Positions 35,780 through 45,369 of a stretch of 64,000 bases of DNA are shown piece by piece. Both the position numbers and the translations under genes were made by a program. Source of the DNA: Nitrospirota bacterium (GTDB taxonomy: Bacteria; Nitrospirota; Thermodesulfovibrionia; Thermodesulfovibrionales; Dissulfurispiraceae); the NCBI GenBank assembly GCA_009773415.1, contig WSNO01000003.1:47942-111941 (forward strand), read 5' to 3'. Below the pieces are notes generated by a model. The model saw only the letters and a program-made list of their open reading frames with translations, had not been told where the DNA came from and searched no databases. Positions within the stretch are counted from its first letter, which is position 1, and each line of letters opens with the position of its first letter.

Positions 35780-36670
35780 ATGGATATTCATCACTTGCGC
35801 GTCTTTGTTTCGGTATTCAAAAATCGGAGTTTTTCCCGGGCTTCGGAGCAACTGCATCTTACACAACCTACAGTCAGTGATCATATCCGGTCGCTTGAAC
35901 AGGATTTGCGCTGCCGGTTGTTCGACCGGCTTGGCAGGAGCATCATCCCGACGACAGAGGCGGAAGTTCTCTATATCCACGCTGTAGATATTATTGAACG
36001 TGCTGCAGCAATCAGGGATGCATTGGGCCAGTTTCGCGCTGAGCCGACCGGTGAACTGATCATCGGCGCCAGCACCATTCCTGGAACTTACCTTCTGCCT
36101 GCTACCATGGCCGAATTCAGAAAGCGGTATCCGTCCATTTCATTTCAGATAGTAATCGGGGATTCGCGTTCCGTTGTTGACCGGCTTTTGAGTCATGAGC
36201 TTCTTGTCGGTGTTGTCGGCACGAAACAGCACAACAACCAGTTACAGTATCAGCCTTTTTATGATGATGAATTGATTGTTGTTGCATCGCATGATTTTGC
36301 ATCAAGGCAGATAATTTCTCTTCAGGAGCTTTTGAAGTGTCCACTGGTAATGCGCGAGGAGGGCTCAGGCACTCTCAAGGAGATTGAACGTATTCTTGAT
36401 ACAAAGGGCTATTCGCTTTCGAACCTGATGATTAGCGGTATCTTTGGAACGACAGATGCAATCAAGCAGGCGGTGAAAGCAGGCCTGGGCATTTCGGTTC
36501 TTTCTCGTGTGGCGGTTCGTGAGGAACTGGCTTCCGGAATGCTGAAGGAAATCAAAATCAGCGGTTTAAAAATGCGGCGGCAGTTCTTTCTGGTCACCCA
36601 CCAGAAACGCACCCTCCCATCAGCATATACGCTGTTTTATAAATACCTGCTGCCGGCAGTTCCGAAATAA
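35780..36670 (+). CDS. LysR family regulator, selenium-metabolism-associated subtype likely
   Basis: A 296-residue LysR-type activator. The N-terminal helix-turn-helix is MDIHHLRVFVSVFKNRSFSRASEQLHLTQPTVSDHI, and the effector domain contains GELIIGASTIPGTYLLPATM, a segment shared by CysB-like proteins and by the subtype often annotated as selenium-metabolism-associated in deltaproteobacteria; REEGSGTLKEIE and KAGLGISVLSRVAV support this subtype. That assignment is from memory of family sequences. The YedF gene of this window lies 22 kb away, so linkage is only suggestive. Confidence 0.88.
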   Translation: MDIHHLRVFVSVFKNRSFSRASEQLHLTQPTVSDHIRSLEQDLRCRLFDRLGRSIIPTTEAEVLYIHAVDIIERAAAIRDALGQFRAEPTGELIIGASTIPGTYLLPATMAEFRKRYPSISFQIVIGDSRSVVDRLLSHELLVGVVGTKQHNNQLQYQPFYDDELIVVASHDFASRQIISLQELLKCPLVMREEGSGTLKEIERILDTKGYSLSNLMISGIFGTTDAIKQAVKAGLGISVLSRVAVREELASGMLKEIKISGLKMRRQFFLVTHQKRTLPSAYTLFYKYLLPAVPK

Positions 36671-36671
36671 G

Positions 36672-36692
36672 AAAAAGGCGGGCATTGCCCGC
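36672..36692 (-). terminator. Terminator of the DsbC-like gene (between convergent genes)
   Basis: GCGGGC and GCCCGC (36678-36683, 36687-36692) form a 6-bp stem with a 3-base loop; on the minus strand the stem is followed by CTTTTTC, giving a short rho-independent terminator for the gene ending at 36713. Confidence 0.65.
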
Positions 36693-36712
36693 TCTATTTG
36701 TGAGCAAAATAG

Positions 36713-37447
36713 CTACTGAAGAATTTTTTCAACACTCTCCCGTGAAAAACCGACAGCCCGCTTGCCTTTCGGTCCGATAAAAGTCGGCGTAGCGTCGACT
36801 GCGAGTTTTCGAGCGACATCAATGGAAGCCGCAATCTTGTCCTCACCTGCCTTGCATGACTGACCCGGATACTCGGCACGAACATAATGATCAAACGTCA
36901 TCGAACCACATATCCCCCGGATGGACTTTTCTTTTGCTGCAGGGTGCATTGGCAAAGGGAAAAGGACAACCCTGACATCCACCTTTTTTTCGAATGCCCA
37001 CTGCTGAATCTCGGCTTTTACTTTTTCGCAATAATGGCAATCAGGATCGGTGAACAGATAAATATATTTTTTCGATCCGGATGGCTTATAGGTAAAGGCA
37101 ACAGCATTGTTCAGCGCCTTTTCGTTCCGGCGAAATGCTTTTTCATTGACGGAATGCACGGCCTTCTCTGCTACAACTTTTTTGTTCTGATAGAGATTGC
37201 CGATCAGAACTCCCGACTTGTCGGACGTCGTATACGTTGCAACCTGTTCTCCGCGGATGCGCACGACGGTCTGGCAAAGCCTCATATCCTTCAGCGCCTG
37301 CTTGTCTTCAATTTCTTCAACAGCAAAAGGAAGCTTTGCGTTCAGAAAATCTTTTGTTACGCCATCACACAGGCCATTGCTCTCGGCTGATGCAGCTGAA
37401 ACGGCGCTCAGTAGTGCTATGCCTGCAATCAACATTCTCAGAATCAT
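36713..37447 (-). CDS. DsbC-like periplasmic disulfide isomerase
   Basis: A 244-residue secreted thioredoxin-fold protein. Residues 1-21 form the signal peptide (MILRMLIAGIALLSAVSAAS). A short N-terminal dimerisation-like region is followed by the thioredoxin domain with the CHYC active site (FTDPDCHYCEKVK, about residue 135) and the cis-proline loop VDATPTFIGPKG near 220. CHYC and the overall order match DsbC/DsbG rather than DsbA. Extra cysteines (GICGSM, SCKAGED) may form the structural disulfide. It would repair wrongly paired disulfides in exported proteins. A terminator follows it. Confidence 0.9.
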   Translation of the reverse strand: MILRMLIAGIALLSAVSAASAESNGLCDGVTKDFLNAKLPFAVEEIEDKQALKDMRLCQTVVRIRGEQVATYTTSDKSGVLIGNLYQNKKVVAEKAVHSVNEKAFRRNEKALNNAVAFTYKPSGSKKYIYLFTDPDCHYCEKVKAEIQQWAFEKKVDVRVVLFPLPMHPAAKEKSIRGICGSMTFDHYVRAEYPGQSCKAGEDKIAASIDVARKLAVDATPTFIGPKGKRAVGFSRESVEKILQ

Positions 37448-37566
37448 GGTTCTTTTTCCTCCCCTTCGACATTCTTCTTACTATAATGTTTTCATCCGGA
37501 GAACGTCCAGAATAGCGCTATGCGGCCCGCAGCGAAATCAGGAAAATCCCGCCGGCGAAATTCATC

Positions 37567-37595
37567 TTGATTTTTGTCCTGTCCGAATTTATAAT
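37567..37595 (+). promoter_or_regulatory. Sigma-70-type promoter of cNMP-binding protein gene
   Basis: TTGATT (37567-37572) and a perfect TATAAT (37590-37595) are 17 bases apart. Transcription would begin near 37602, about 23 bases before ATG 37625. Confidence 0.6.
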
Positions 37596-37624
37596 TTGGG
37601 CATTGTGAACGGAGAGTATCCTTT

Positions 37625-38044
37625 ATGAGAAAAATTGTTGACAAGCTCAAATTTTCTGCCGGAGACCTCGTTGTCAAAGAGGGGAGCTTCGGCGATTCGA
37701 TCTATCTGATTCTCTCGGGAACGGTAGAAATCTCAAAAAATGTAAAAGGCAAAAAAGCTGTCATTGCTATTCTGGAGAAAGGGGCAATCATCGGCGAATT
37801 AAGTTTTATTGATAAAAAGCCGCGTCCCGCTTCCGGGAGAGCTATCAGTGATGTTGAAATCGGCGTTATTGACAAGGAATTTATTGATTCTGAGATCAAT
37901 AAAATGTCGTATGAGTTCAGCCTGTTACTGAATGCTCTTGCAGAGCGGCTGCGTACGACAATAGAGGAGTATGCTGCTCTGAAGGCAGAACATGAGCGCC
38001 TCAAGGAAAAAATCGGGATAGCCAGCAGAGCCGAAAAACCGTAA
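37625..38044 (+). CDS. Cyclic nucleotide-binding domain protein without DNA-binding domain
   Basis: A 139-residue stand-alone CRP-type effector domain. The beta-barrel signature includes GDSIYLILSGTVEISK, EKGAIIGELSFIDKKPRPAS (the phosphate-binding cassette, about residues 52-70) and VIDKEFID. The usual Arg of the cAMP-binding cassette appears as RPASGRA, so ligand binding is plausible but not certain. There is no helix-turn-helix; the last 45 residues are a charged helix (LRTTIEEYAALKAEHERLKEKI) likely to mediate dimerisation. It lies convergent to the pilus ATPase operon. Confidence 0.85.
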   Translation: MRKIVDKLKFSAGDLVVKEGSFGDSIYLILSGTVEISKNVKGKKAVIAILEKGAIIGELSFIDKKPRPASGRAISDVEIGVIDKEFIDSEINKMSYEFSLLLNALAERLRTTIEEYAALKAEHERLKEKIGIASRAEKP

Positions 38045-38046
38045 GG

Positions 38047-38529
38047 TCAGCTTTTCCCGGCAAGACTGTACAGTTGATTCATCATGCGGAAGAACCGCTC
38101 ATTTTCTGCGTATGCCTTGCCCGCAATCGACAAAAAGCTCTGCATGTCCCGCGTATTGATGACGACATTTACTCCCAGGCCATACGCCGTCATGTTGTCC
38201 AGAGTATTCAGCGAAGGTCCGAAGAGAATCAGCAGGATTTTTCTTCGCACACCGCTCGGTAAATCCTGAAAAAAGCTGACGGCATCGTTTTGTCCTTTTG
38301 GATTCACCGAAAAAGCTTCACTGACAACAACAATATCGTACTGATTATATTTGACATTCTCGGAAAGTTCTTCAAGAGAAGTTGCCAGGTCGGGCCGGAA
38401 CCCGAGTGAGGCAATCGCCGCCGTCAGAAATTTCTGAGCAGCAGCATCAGTGTCGCATACCAGCGCTCTCTTGGCCGTCTCATCATAAGGAACGAAATCA
38501 GTCGTGTTTTGGCTTGATGACATTGTCAT
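38047..38529 (-). CDS. Degenerate receiver-like protein downstream of PilT-type ATPases
   Basis: A 160-residue protein with a CheY-like fold pattern (RALVCDTDAAAQKFLTAAIASLGF, then NQYDIVVVSEAF). The phospho-acceptor position after strand 3 reads VVSEAF, where an Asp is expected, so classical phosphorylation is doubtful. It begins just after the upstream ATPase gene: ATG 38529 has GAGGG five bases upstream, while GTG 38544 would overlap the ATPase stop. Because it follows two pilus retraction ATPases it may regulate pili or gliding; that is inference. Confidence 0.68.
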   Translation of the reverse strand: MTMSSSQNTTDFVPYDETAKRALVCDTDAAAQKFLTAAIASLGFRPDLATSLEELSENVKYNQYDIVVVSEAFSVNPKGQNDAVSFFQDLPSGVRRKILLILFGPSLNTLDNMTAYGLGVNVVINTRDMQSFLSIAGKAYAENERFFRMMNQLYSLAGKS

Positions 38530-38540
38530 GGTATCCCTCT

Positions 38541-39737
38541 TCACAGCTTTTGTTGCCGCATCGCTTTTACGCGACGGGCATATTCAGCGTCGAGTTTCAG
38601 TCCGTCGATATCCGATGTTTTCTGCCCTTTGGATGCCTTTATCGTGTCGATTCCGCGCCCGACGACTGCTTTGCGGGTTGCAAAGGCGAGGGCAGTTTCT
38701 TCTGTAATGAATCCCGCTTCATAACATTTGATGATTGCCTTGTCGAACGTCTGCATGCCGAATGCTTCACCGGCCTCGATAATGTCATAAAAGGTTTTTC
38801 CTTCCGACTCTCCCATCGCCACGCATTCCTTAACGCGCAGGTTTGTCTTCATAATCTCGACAGCCGCGATACGCCCGCCGCCAACTTTCGGCAACAGTCT
38901 CTGGCTGACCGACCAACGAAGCGTATCAGCAAGACGAATGCGTATCTGGCGCTCCTCCTCTTTTTCGAAGAAGCCGATGATTCTGTTGATGGTCTGTCCG
39001 GCATCGATTGTGTGAATTGACGAAAGGACGAGATGGCCGGTTTCTGCCGCTGTCATTGCGATTTCGACGGTTTCCCGGTCGCGCATTTCACCGACCAGAA
39101 TGATTTTGGGTGCCTGACGAAGGGCAGCGCGCAGTCCGCCGGAATAGGTATCGAAATCGGTTCCAAGTTCCCGCTGGTTGAATGTTGCAATCTTGTGCGA
39201 ATGCACGAATTCGACCGGGTCTTCCAGTGTGACGACATGCACCGGTCGCGTTTCGTTCACGATATCCAGGATGGCGGCAAGCGTTGACGATTTGCCGCTG
39301 CCGGTTGCGCCAGTAACAAGAACCAAGCCGTTTTTTTCATGGGCAATTTCGGCCAGAACGGGGGGGATCCTGAGCTCTGCAATAGAGGGAACCCGGGTTG
39401 AAAGCTTGCGGAGGACGATGGATATCGCTCCACGCTGCTGGAAAATGTTTACTCGGAAGCGGGCCCGTCCCGGCAGCGTGTATGAAAGATCGCAGTATCC
39501 ATGGGCTATCAGGTTTTCTGTCAAGCGGCGGTCAGCATTAATCAAGTTAAGCGCAAGCACTTCAGTTTGGAAAGGCTTCAGAGGACTGTTGAGAAGCTGG
39601 TTGTCAAATACAACCGCTTTCAGGTCTCCGGCAGATTCGACCTGAGGGGGCTTGCCGACGGTAAAATTGAGATCGGAGACGTCGTTATGGCTTTCGAGCA
39701 TTTCCGCCAGAATCAGATCCAGTTCACGTTTTCTCAT
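38541..39737 (-). CDS. Type IV pilus retraction ATPase, PilT/PilU family
   Basis: A 398-residue hexameric secretion-type ATPase. Walker A GATGSGKSSTLAAIL is near residue 142, the Asp box is TLEDPVEFVHSHK, Walker [17 protein letters not shown] and the His box HLVLSSIHTIDAGQTINRI. In contrast to canonical PilT it carries TGATGSGKS, a longer N-terminal region and a basic C-terminal tail of about 45 residues, which suggests the PilU-like accessory type. It follows pilT by 18 bases on the same strand. Confidence 0.9.
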   Translation of the reverse strand: MRKRELDLILAEMLESHNDVSDLNFTVGKPPQVESAGDLKAVVFDNQLLNSPLKPFQTEVLALNLINADRRLTENLIAHGYCDLSYTLPGRARFRVNIFQQRGAISIVLRKLSTRVPSIAELRIPPVLAEIAHEKNGLVLVTGATGSGKSSTLAAILDIVNETRPVHVVTLEDPVEFVHSHKIATFNQRELGTDFDTYSGGLRAALRQAPKIILVGEMRDRETVEIAMTAAETGHLVLSSIHTIDAGQTINRIIGFFEKEEERQIRIRLADTLRWSVSQRLLPKVGGGRIAAVEIMKTNLRVKECVAMGESEGKTFYDIIEAGEAFGMQTFDKAIIKCYEAGFITEETALAFATRKAVVGRGIDTIKASKGQKTSDIDGLKLDAEYARRVKAMRQQKL

Positions 39738-39755
39738 GGTGCTCTCCCCTTTGGC

Positions 39756-40829
39756 TTAAAAGTCCGGCGGAACTTCGCGCAGGAACGGTTTGAACTTATC
39801 CTTGTCAGTCGCCTTGTCATAAGCATCTTCAGGCGAAATCCACTTCTTCATCAGGAGATCCAGAATTGCATCGTCCAGGGTCTGCATGCCGATTTTGCGG
39901 CCTGTCTGCATTGAAGAAGCCAGCTGATGTGTTTTGTTTTCGCGAATAAGGTTTGCCACCGCATAGGTGCAGACAAGAACTTCGACGCATGCGCATCTGC
40001 CTTTCCTGTCTGCACGTTTAAACAGATTCTGCGCGATGACGCCTTTCAGGCTTTCCGAAAGAGTCGTCCGTATCTGTGCCTGCTGGTGCGCAGGGAATAC
40101 ATCAATGACGCGGTCAACCGTTTTTGTTGCACTGGTGGTATGCAGGGTGGCAAAGACAAGATGCCCGGTCGACGCTGCTTCCAGGGCGAGCTGAATGGTT
40201 TCGACATCGCGCATTTCACCGACGAGGATGATGTCCGGGTCTTCTCTGAGAGCGCCACGCAGTGCTGCGGAAAATGATCGGGTGTGCGTGCCGACTTCGC
40301 GGTGATTGATGATACAGCCCCTGCTGGCATGCACGAATTCGATGGGGTCCTCGATGGTGATGATGTGGTCTTTCCTGTTTTTGTTCGAGTGGTCGATAAT
40401 GGCTGCAAGAGTCGTGGATTTTCCGCTGCCGGTGGGTCCGGTGACAAGAACAAGACCTTTATGGAGCATGGCGAATTTCTTGCAAATCGAGGGAAGTCCG
40501 AGCTGATCGATAGTCATGATTTCACTGGGAATGAGGCGAAAGACAGAGCCAATGCCGTATTTTTGCATGAAAAAATTGCAGCGGAATCGGGCAATTCCTG
40601 GCACTTCATACCCAAAGTCCATGTCCCCGGTTTCTTCAAATATTTTGATTTTGTCTTCGGGCGCAATTTCATACAGCATTGCCCGCAGCTCATCGCTGTC
40701 GAGGGTCTTGTATTGAATGCGCTCCATCTCGCCGCGAATTCTGAGCACAGGCTGCTGCCCCGATACCATATGCAGGTCGGAGGCATTCTGCTCAAGCATA
40801 AGTTTGAAAAATGCATCGATTTTTGCCAT
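39756..40829 (-). CDS. pilT: Type IV pilus retraction ATPase PilT
   Basis: A 357-residue PilT, the motor that depolymerises type IV pili. Walker [18 protein letters not shown] near residue 130, Asp box [10 protein letters not shown], Walker [17 protein letters not shown], and the retraction-type His box [25 protein letters not shown] are all present. The AIRNLIRE-type motif essential for retraction in PilT appears as [13 protein letters not shown] near residue 300. It is first in an operon with the PilU-like ATPase and the receiver-like gene. Confidence 0.95.
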   Translation of the reverse strand: MAKIDAFFKLMLEQNASDLHMVSGQQPVLRIRGEMERIQYKTLDSDELRAMLYEIAPEDKIKIFEETGDMDFGYEVPGIARFRCNFFMQKYGIGSVFRLIPSEIMTIDQLGLPSICKKFAMLHKGLVLVTGPTGSGKSTTLAAIIDHSNKNRKDHIITIEDPIEFVHASRGCIINHREVGTHTRSFSAALRGALREDPDIILVGEMRDVETIQLALEAASTGHLVFATLHTTSATKTVDRVIDVFPAHQQAQIRTTLSESLKGVIAQNLFKRADRKGRCACVEVLVCTYAVANLIRENKTHQLASSMQTGRKIGMQTLDDAILDLLMKKWISPEDAYDKATDKDKFKPFLREVPPDF

Positions 40830-41004
40830 AGGTGACTCTCCCCTGTCTGTAAGCCTTCTTCAGCTACGCGTGAATATGGTTAAAGTTATAACAGATTTGC
40901 AGGAAAACATCAACTGGGACAAAAAGCGTTTATGCAAAGCATACACAAATGACAGAGAGCGAAATTCCTTGCATAAAGCATGCATCAGTTTTTACAATAT
41001 TCAG

Positions 41005-43668
41005 ATGTTTGGACTACTCAGCAAAATCTTCGGCACGAAAAATGAGCGTGAGCTCAAGCGGTACTTAACTGTAGTGGACCGTGTGAACGCACTCGAACCA
41101 CAGATATCGGGCCTTTCCGATGATGCACTCCGGGCAAAAGCGGCTGATTTTCGGTCCAGACTCCAGAGTGATGCGGAAGCAAACGAGATTCGGGACGAGG
41201 TGTTCGCGGTTGTTCGTGAAATTGCAAAGCGGCAACTGAATATGCGTCATTTTGATGTGCAGATCATCGGCGGAACGGTCCTGCATGAGGGCAGAATCGC
41301 TGAGATGAAAACCGGTGAAGGCAAGACGCTTGTCGCAACATTGCCGGTATGCCTGAACGCCTTGACCGGCAGAGGCGTGCATGTTGTCACCGTCAATGAT
41401 TATCTTGCAAAGCGTGATGCGCGATGGATGGCTCCCATTTATGATTTTCTTGGCCTTTCCATCGGCATTATTCAGCATGACGCCTCTTTTCTTTACGATC
41501 CGGCATACCTGGCGACTGACAAGCGTCTGGATTATCTGCGTCCGTGTACTCGTCAGGAAGCCTATCGAGCTGACATTACGTATGGTACCAACAATGAGTT
41601 CGGGTTTGATTATTTGCGCGACAACATGAAGTATGCTCTTGCCGACTTTGCGCAACGTGAACTGCACTTTGCCATCGTTGATGAAGTTGACAGCATTCTT
41701 ATCGATGAAGCTCGCACCCCGCTCATTATTTCAGGCCCGTCTGAAGATTCGACCGACAAATATTACAAAATCAACCGCATTGTCCCAAAGCTGAAGCCTG
41801 AGGAAGATTTCAAGATCGATGAAAAGCTGAAGTCCGTCGTGATGACTGAATCAGGCAGCGCCAAGGCAGAGCGTCTTATAGGGGTCGCGAATCTATACGA
41901 TCCGGCGAATATCGAACTCGTGCATCATGTTCTGCAGGCATTGCGTGCCCACCACCTTTTCAGGCTTGATGTCGACTATGTAGTGAAGGATGACGAAATT
42001 ATCATCGTCGACGAATTTACCGGACGTCTCATGCCGGGCAGACGATGGTCCGACGGCCTCCATCAGGCGATTGAAGCAAAAGAGGGCGTCAAGATAGAAA
42101 ACGAAAACCAGACACTTGCGACAATCACCTTCCAGAATCTATTCCGCATGTATGACAAACTGGCCGGAATGACCGGCACTGCGGATACGGAAGCAGCTGA
42201 ATTTGCGGAAATCTACAATCTTGAAGTTGTTGTCATTCCTACGAACCGCCCCATGGTCCGTGCCGACCAGGCTGACATGGTCTATAAATCGGAGCGTGGA
42301 AAGTTTAATGCGGTTATAAATGAAATAGCCGACTGTCATGCCAAAGGACAGCCTGTTCTTGTGGGCACAACGTCTATCGAGAAGTCCGAGCAGTTGGGTG
42401 CTTTGCTGAAGAAAAAAGGCGTCAGGCATTCGGTGCTCAACGCCAAGTACCACGAAAAAGAAGCCGAGATTATTGCCCAGGCAGGCCGGTTTGGGGCGGT
42501 TACCATCGCGACCAACATGGCGGGCCGCGGCACTGATATTGTCCTTGGCGGAAACCCGGCCGGTCTTGCGCGTGAATTGCTGCATGACCCGAATGCATAC
42601 ACTTCTGATGAATATGCCGCCGCTTTTGACAAGGCGAAGGCCATTTGCCTGCTTGAACGAGAAAAAGTGCTGCAGGCAGGCGGACTGCATATTCTCGGCA
42701 CTGAGCGACATGAGGCGAGACGTATTGATAATCAGCTGAGAGGCCGTTCCGGGCGCCAGGGAGATCCAGGCTCATCCCGTTTTTATCTCTCTCTTGAAGA
42801 TGATCTTCTGCGAATTTTTGGTTCCGACCGCATCAACAGCCTCATGGAGATGCTCAAGATGGAGGAAGATGTTCCGATTGAAAACAAGATGGTGACGAAA
42901 GCAATTGAAGGCGCTCAGAAAAAGGTTGAAGCGCATAACTTCGACATCAGAAAGCATCTGCTCAAGTATGACGACGTCATGAACAAACAGCGCAAGGAGA
43001 TCTACGCCTACCGCCGCGAAGTCCTCGAGAGCGAATCCTTGAAGGAGCGTATCCTGGAATTGTCGGATGCGATATCCTTGGGCATGATTGCACATTATTG
43101 TCCGGAAGAGGTTATCCCTGAAGAGTGGGATATGGCAACGTTGAAAGATACCCTCTTTGGTGTGTTCGGCATTAAAGTTGCCGATGCTGAACGTCTGAAT
43201 CCGGATGAGCTTCAGGCGGCCATAGTCAATGGCGTCCGAATGATTTATGAAGAAAAAGAGCGTGAAGCTGGCAATGAGCTGATGAGATATATTGAGCGTA
43301 TGATTTTTCTGCAGGTGATCGATGCGCAGTGGAAAGACCATTTGCTGGCCATCGACCATATGAAGCAGGGCATCGGGCTTCGTGGGTATGCACAGCGCGA
43401 TCCGCTCGTCGAGTATAAAAAAGAAGCCTTCTCGCTGTTTGAGGAGATGTCTGATCGCATCTCATCCGAAGTTATTTCCCGCCTGCTGAAAGTGCAGATT
43501 CGCCACGAAACTGAAGAAGAACTTCCGCGGAAGCAGGAGCAGCGTATTTCTTACAACCGCAGCGATGAGGGGCCGCAACAACCGCAGGAGCGGGGCGTCA
43601 AGGTCGGACGCAACGATCCGTGCACATGCGGCAGCGGGAAGAAATACAAGAAGTGTTGCGGCAAGTGA
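41005..43668 (+). CDS. secA: Preprotein translocase ATPase SecA
   Basis: The 887-residue motor of Sec-dependent export. The start [20 protein letters not shown] is the family N-terminus, so ATG 41005 is used although the frame is open further upstream. Motifs: Walker [14 protein letters not shown] near residue 104, [49 protein letters not shown], and [29 protein letters not shown]. The tail carries the zinc-binding SEC-C motif [13 protein letters not shown] that contacts SecB or ribosomes. It is divergent from the pilT operon. Confidence 0.98.
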   Translation: MFGLLSKIFGTKNERELKRYLTVVDRVNALEPQISGLSDDALRAKAADFRSRLQSDAEANEIRDEVFAVVREIAKRQLNMRHFDVQIIGGTVLHEGRIAEMKTGEGKTLVATLPVCLNALTGRGVHVVTVNDYLAKRDARWMAPIYDFLGLSIGIIQHDASFLYDPAYLATDKRLDYLRPCTRQEAYRADITYGTNNEFGFDYLRDNMKYALADFAQRELHFAIVDEVDSILIDEARTPLIISGPSEDSTDKYYKINRIVPKLKPEEDFKIDEKLKSVVMTESGSAKAERLIGVANLYDPANIELVHHVLQALRAHHLFRLDVDYVVKDDEIIIVDEFTGRLMPGRRWSDGLHQAIEAKEGVKIENENQTLATITFQNLFRMYDKLAGMTGTADTEAAEFAEIYNLEVVVIPTNRPMVRADQADMVYKSERGKFNAVINEIADCHAKGQPVLVGTTSIEKSEQLGALLKKKGVRHSVLNAKYHEKEAEIIAQAGRFGAVTIATNMAGRGTDIVLGGNPAGLARELLHDPNAYTSDEYAAAFDKAKAICLLEREKVLQAGGLHILGTERHEARRIDNQLRGRSGRQGDPGSSRFYLSLEDDLLRIFGSDRINSLMEMLKMEEDVPIENKMVTKAIEGAQKKVEAHNFDIRKHLLKYDDVMNKQRKEIYAYRREVLESESLKERILELSDAISLGMIAHYCPEEVIPEEWDMATLKDTLFGVFGIKVADAERLNPDELQAAIVNGVRMIYEEKEREAGNELMRYIERMIFLQVIDAQWKDHLLAIDHMKQGIGLRGYAQRDPLVEYKKEAFSLFEEMSDRISSEVISRLLKVQIRHETEEELPRKQEQRISYNRSDEGPQQPQERGVKVGRNDPCTCGSGKKYKKCCGK

Positions 43669-43711
43669 AAAAAACTGCAGGCAGTTAACAGATCAGGGCA
43701 AGCAAAAGGAG

Positions 43712-44239
43712 CTATGCTTTTTTGTTGCTGACTTTTTTTGACGATTTGGCTGCATGGATTCTTTTTTCTTCATGGAGCACCGGTTGGTCACGTTCGGCAT
43801 TGACGATGCAGAGAAAGCCGAAGGGCTCCTCATAGGGATTGCTGAACTGATGGACACTGCCCGGCGCAATATACACCGTATCCAGGTGTCGAACTGAATG
43901 TTTCTTTCTGCCGATCCTGACTATTCCTTTGCCCCGGATGCATACGACAACATGTTCATGAGCATGCCGCTCGCGGCTGCTGTGCCCTCCCTGAGCAATC
44001 TCAAAATAGCGCAAATGGAAAAGCGGTGTTTCGCCTTTGCTTCCGATAATCACCTGACGACCGATTGTTGCCCAGCCGTCTGGTTCAGGTTTGTAGGATT
44101 CCGGCCTGATCCCCTGCCATGTATAGTTTTCAAAACGATAGATACGGTTTTTGTTGTCCTTTTTTTTGCGATCTTCCGGGCCATGCCAGTCGCAGGAGCT
44201 GATGTTTTTGATGCATGAAGTTCCCGGTAGTTTTTTCAT
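43712..44239 (-). CDS. Cupin-domain protein
   Basis: A 175-residue protein with a cupin_2 barrel in its C-terminal half: SSRERHAHEHVVVCIRGKG supplies the metal-binding histidines and Glu, followed by LDTVYIAPGSVHQFSN with the second motif. The N-terminal half includes a short GTSCIKNISSCDWHGPEDRKK segment and YTWQGIRPESYKPEPDGWA. Such small cupins can be isomerases, dioxygenases or simple sugar-binding proteins; nothing in the context decides. It is convergent with secA. Confidence 0.8.
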   Translation of the reverse strand: MKKLPGTSCIKNISSCDWHGPEDRKKKDNKNRIYRFENYTWQGIRPESYKPEPDGWATIGRQVIIGSKGETPLFHLRYFEIAQGGHSSRERHAHEHVVVCIRGKGIVRIGRKKHSVRHLDTVYIAPGSVHQFSNPYEEPFGFLCIVNAERDQPVLHEEKRIHAAKSSKKVSNKKA

Positions 44240-44301
44240 GGTGTTTACTTTACGAAGTTCAGAGTTGTCCGGTCAAATTCTCTTCTGACAAATTCTTTAT
44301 A

Positions 44302-44330
44302 TTGCACGCATGTGCGGGCAGTTGTATAAT
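44302..44330 (+). promoter_or_regulatory. Sigma-70-type promoter of cheV-like gene
   Basis: TTGCAC (44302-44307) and TATAAT (44325-44330) are spaced by 17 bases. Transcription would start near 44337, leaving a leader of about 60 bases before ATG 44398. Confidence 0.62.
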
Positions 44331-44397
44331 TGTATAATATTAAGGCAGATTGAAGTGCCTTGCGTTCTTTTTCGGCGCAGGGCGGAAAGGAAGTGTC

Positions 44398-45363
44398 ATG
44401 GCTCGGACAACTAACAGCCAGGCGGAACTGATGAAAGTCGGTGCAACCGCTCTTGAGTTGATTGTATTCAAGATGTTCAATGTTACGGCTGATGGAACCG
44501 AGGAGACTCTCCACTATGGAGTGAATGTCGCCAAGGTCCGCGAGATAATGCCGATGCCGGCACTCACAAAAGTTCCTGATATGCCTGATTATGCCGAGGC
44601 TCTCACCGAGGTTCGCGGCGAGGTTATCCCCATCATCGATCTGTCCCGGTGGATGAAAATCCGTCCGGCTCAGCATCATACGGTTCGCCCAAAAGTTATC
44701 GTGCTGAGCATGATGAACACAATTGTCGGCATGATTGTGCATGATGTCGAACGCATTCGCCGCATCAGTTGGGATCAGGTGAAGCAGCCGCCGTCAATGC
44801 TCCAGACAAAGTACGGCGGCAAAATCACCGGTGTCACCAAAATAGATGCCGAGGGAGAATCCCTTCTGCTGATTCTCGATCTTGAGAGCATGATGGCTGA
44901 AATCGGTGCTGTGTCTGTGGAAGCGGTATTTGACGCTGAACTTGGCGATGCATTTCTGAAGAACCTGCATGGCACGGTCATGGTAGCTGATGATTCTGCG
45001 GTGGCACGCAAGATAATCAAAGACAATCTTGAGACCCGCGGGCTGAAAGTGATAGCCTGTTCCGACGGCAAGGAGGCACTGGCGGCCCTGCATCAGGCTA
45101 AGGCTCGACTTGGGGAAAAGCCGATTACCGACTACATCCAGTTGCTGATCACAGATGTGGAGATGCCGGAGATGGACGGCATTACGCTCGCTAGCACACT
45201 GAAGTCTGACGACAGGTTCAAAAGCCTGCCGATTATCGTCAATACATCCCTCAGTGGTGACGAAAGCAAGGAAAAGGCGAAGAGTATCGGAGCTGATGGT
45301 TATCTGGTTAAATTTGACATTGCTCACCTTATTCAGGAAGTAGCAAAGTTTCTGCCTCATTAA
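44398..45363 (+). CDS. Chemotaxis protein CheV (CheW domain plus receiver)
   Basis: A 321-residue coupling protein. The CheW-like domain fills about residues 10-165 (KVREIMPMPALTKVPDMPDYAEAL, RGEVIPIIDLSRWM), and a receiver domain follows from about 190, with the acidic pair VADDSAVARKI, the phospho-acceptor Asp in LITDVEMPEMDG and the conserved Lys in GYLVKFD. AAGGA is ten bases upstream of ATG 44398, which excludes the longer upstream frame. It links chemoreceptors to CheA and tunes adaptation. It stands alone, apart from other che genes. Confidence 0.92.
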   Translation: MARTTNSQAELMKVGATALELIVFKMFNVTADGTEETLHYGVNVAKVREIMPMPALTKVPDMPDYAEALTEVRGEVIPIIDLSRWMKIRPAQHHTVRPKVIVLSMMNTIVGMIVHDVERIRRISWDQVKQPPSMLQTKYGGKITGVTKIDAEGESLLLILDLESMMAEIGAVSVEAVFDAELGDAFLKNLHGTVMVADDSAVARKIIKDNLETRGLKVIACSDGKEALAALHQAKARLGEKPITDYIQLLITDVEMPEMDGITLASTLKSDDRFKSLPIIVNTSLSGDESKEKAKSIGADGYLVKFDIAHLIQEVAKFLPH

Positions 45364-45369
45364 GCAGAT

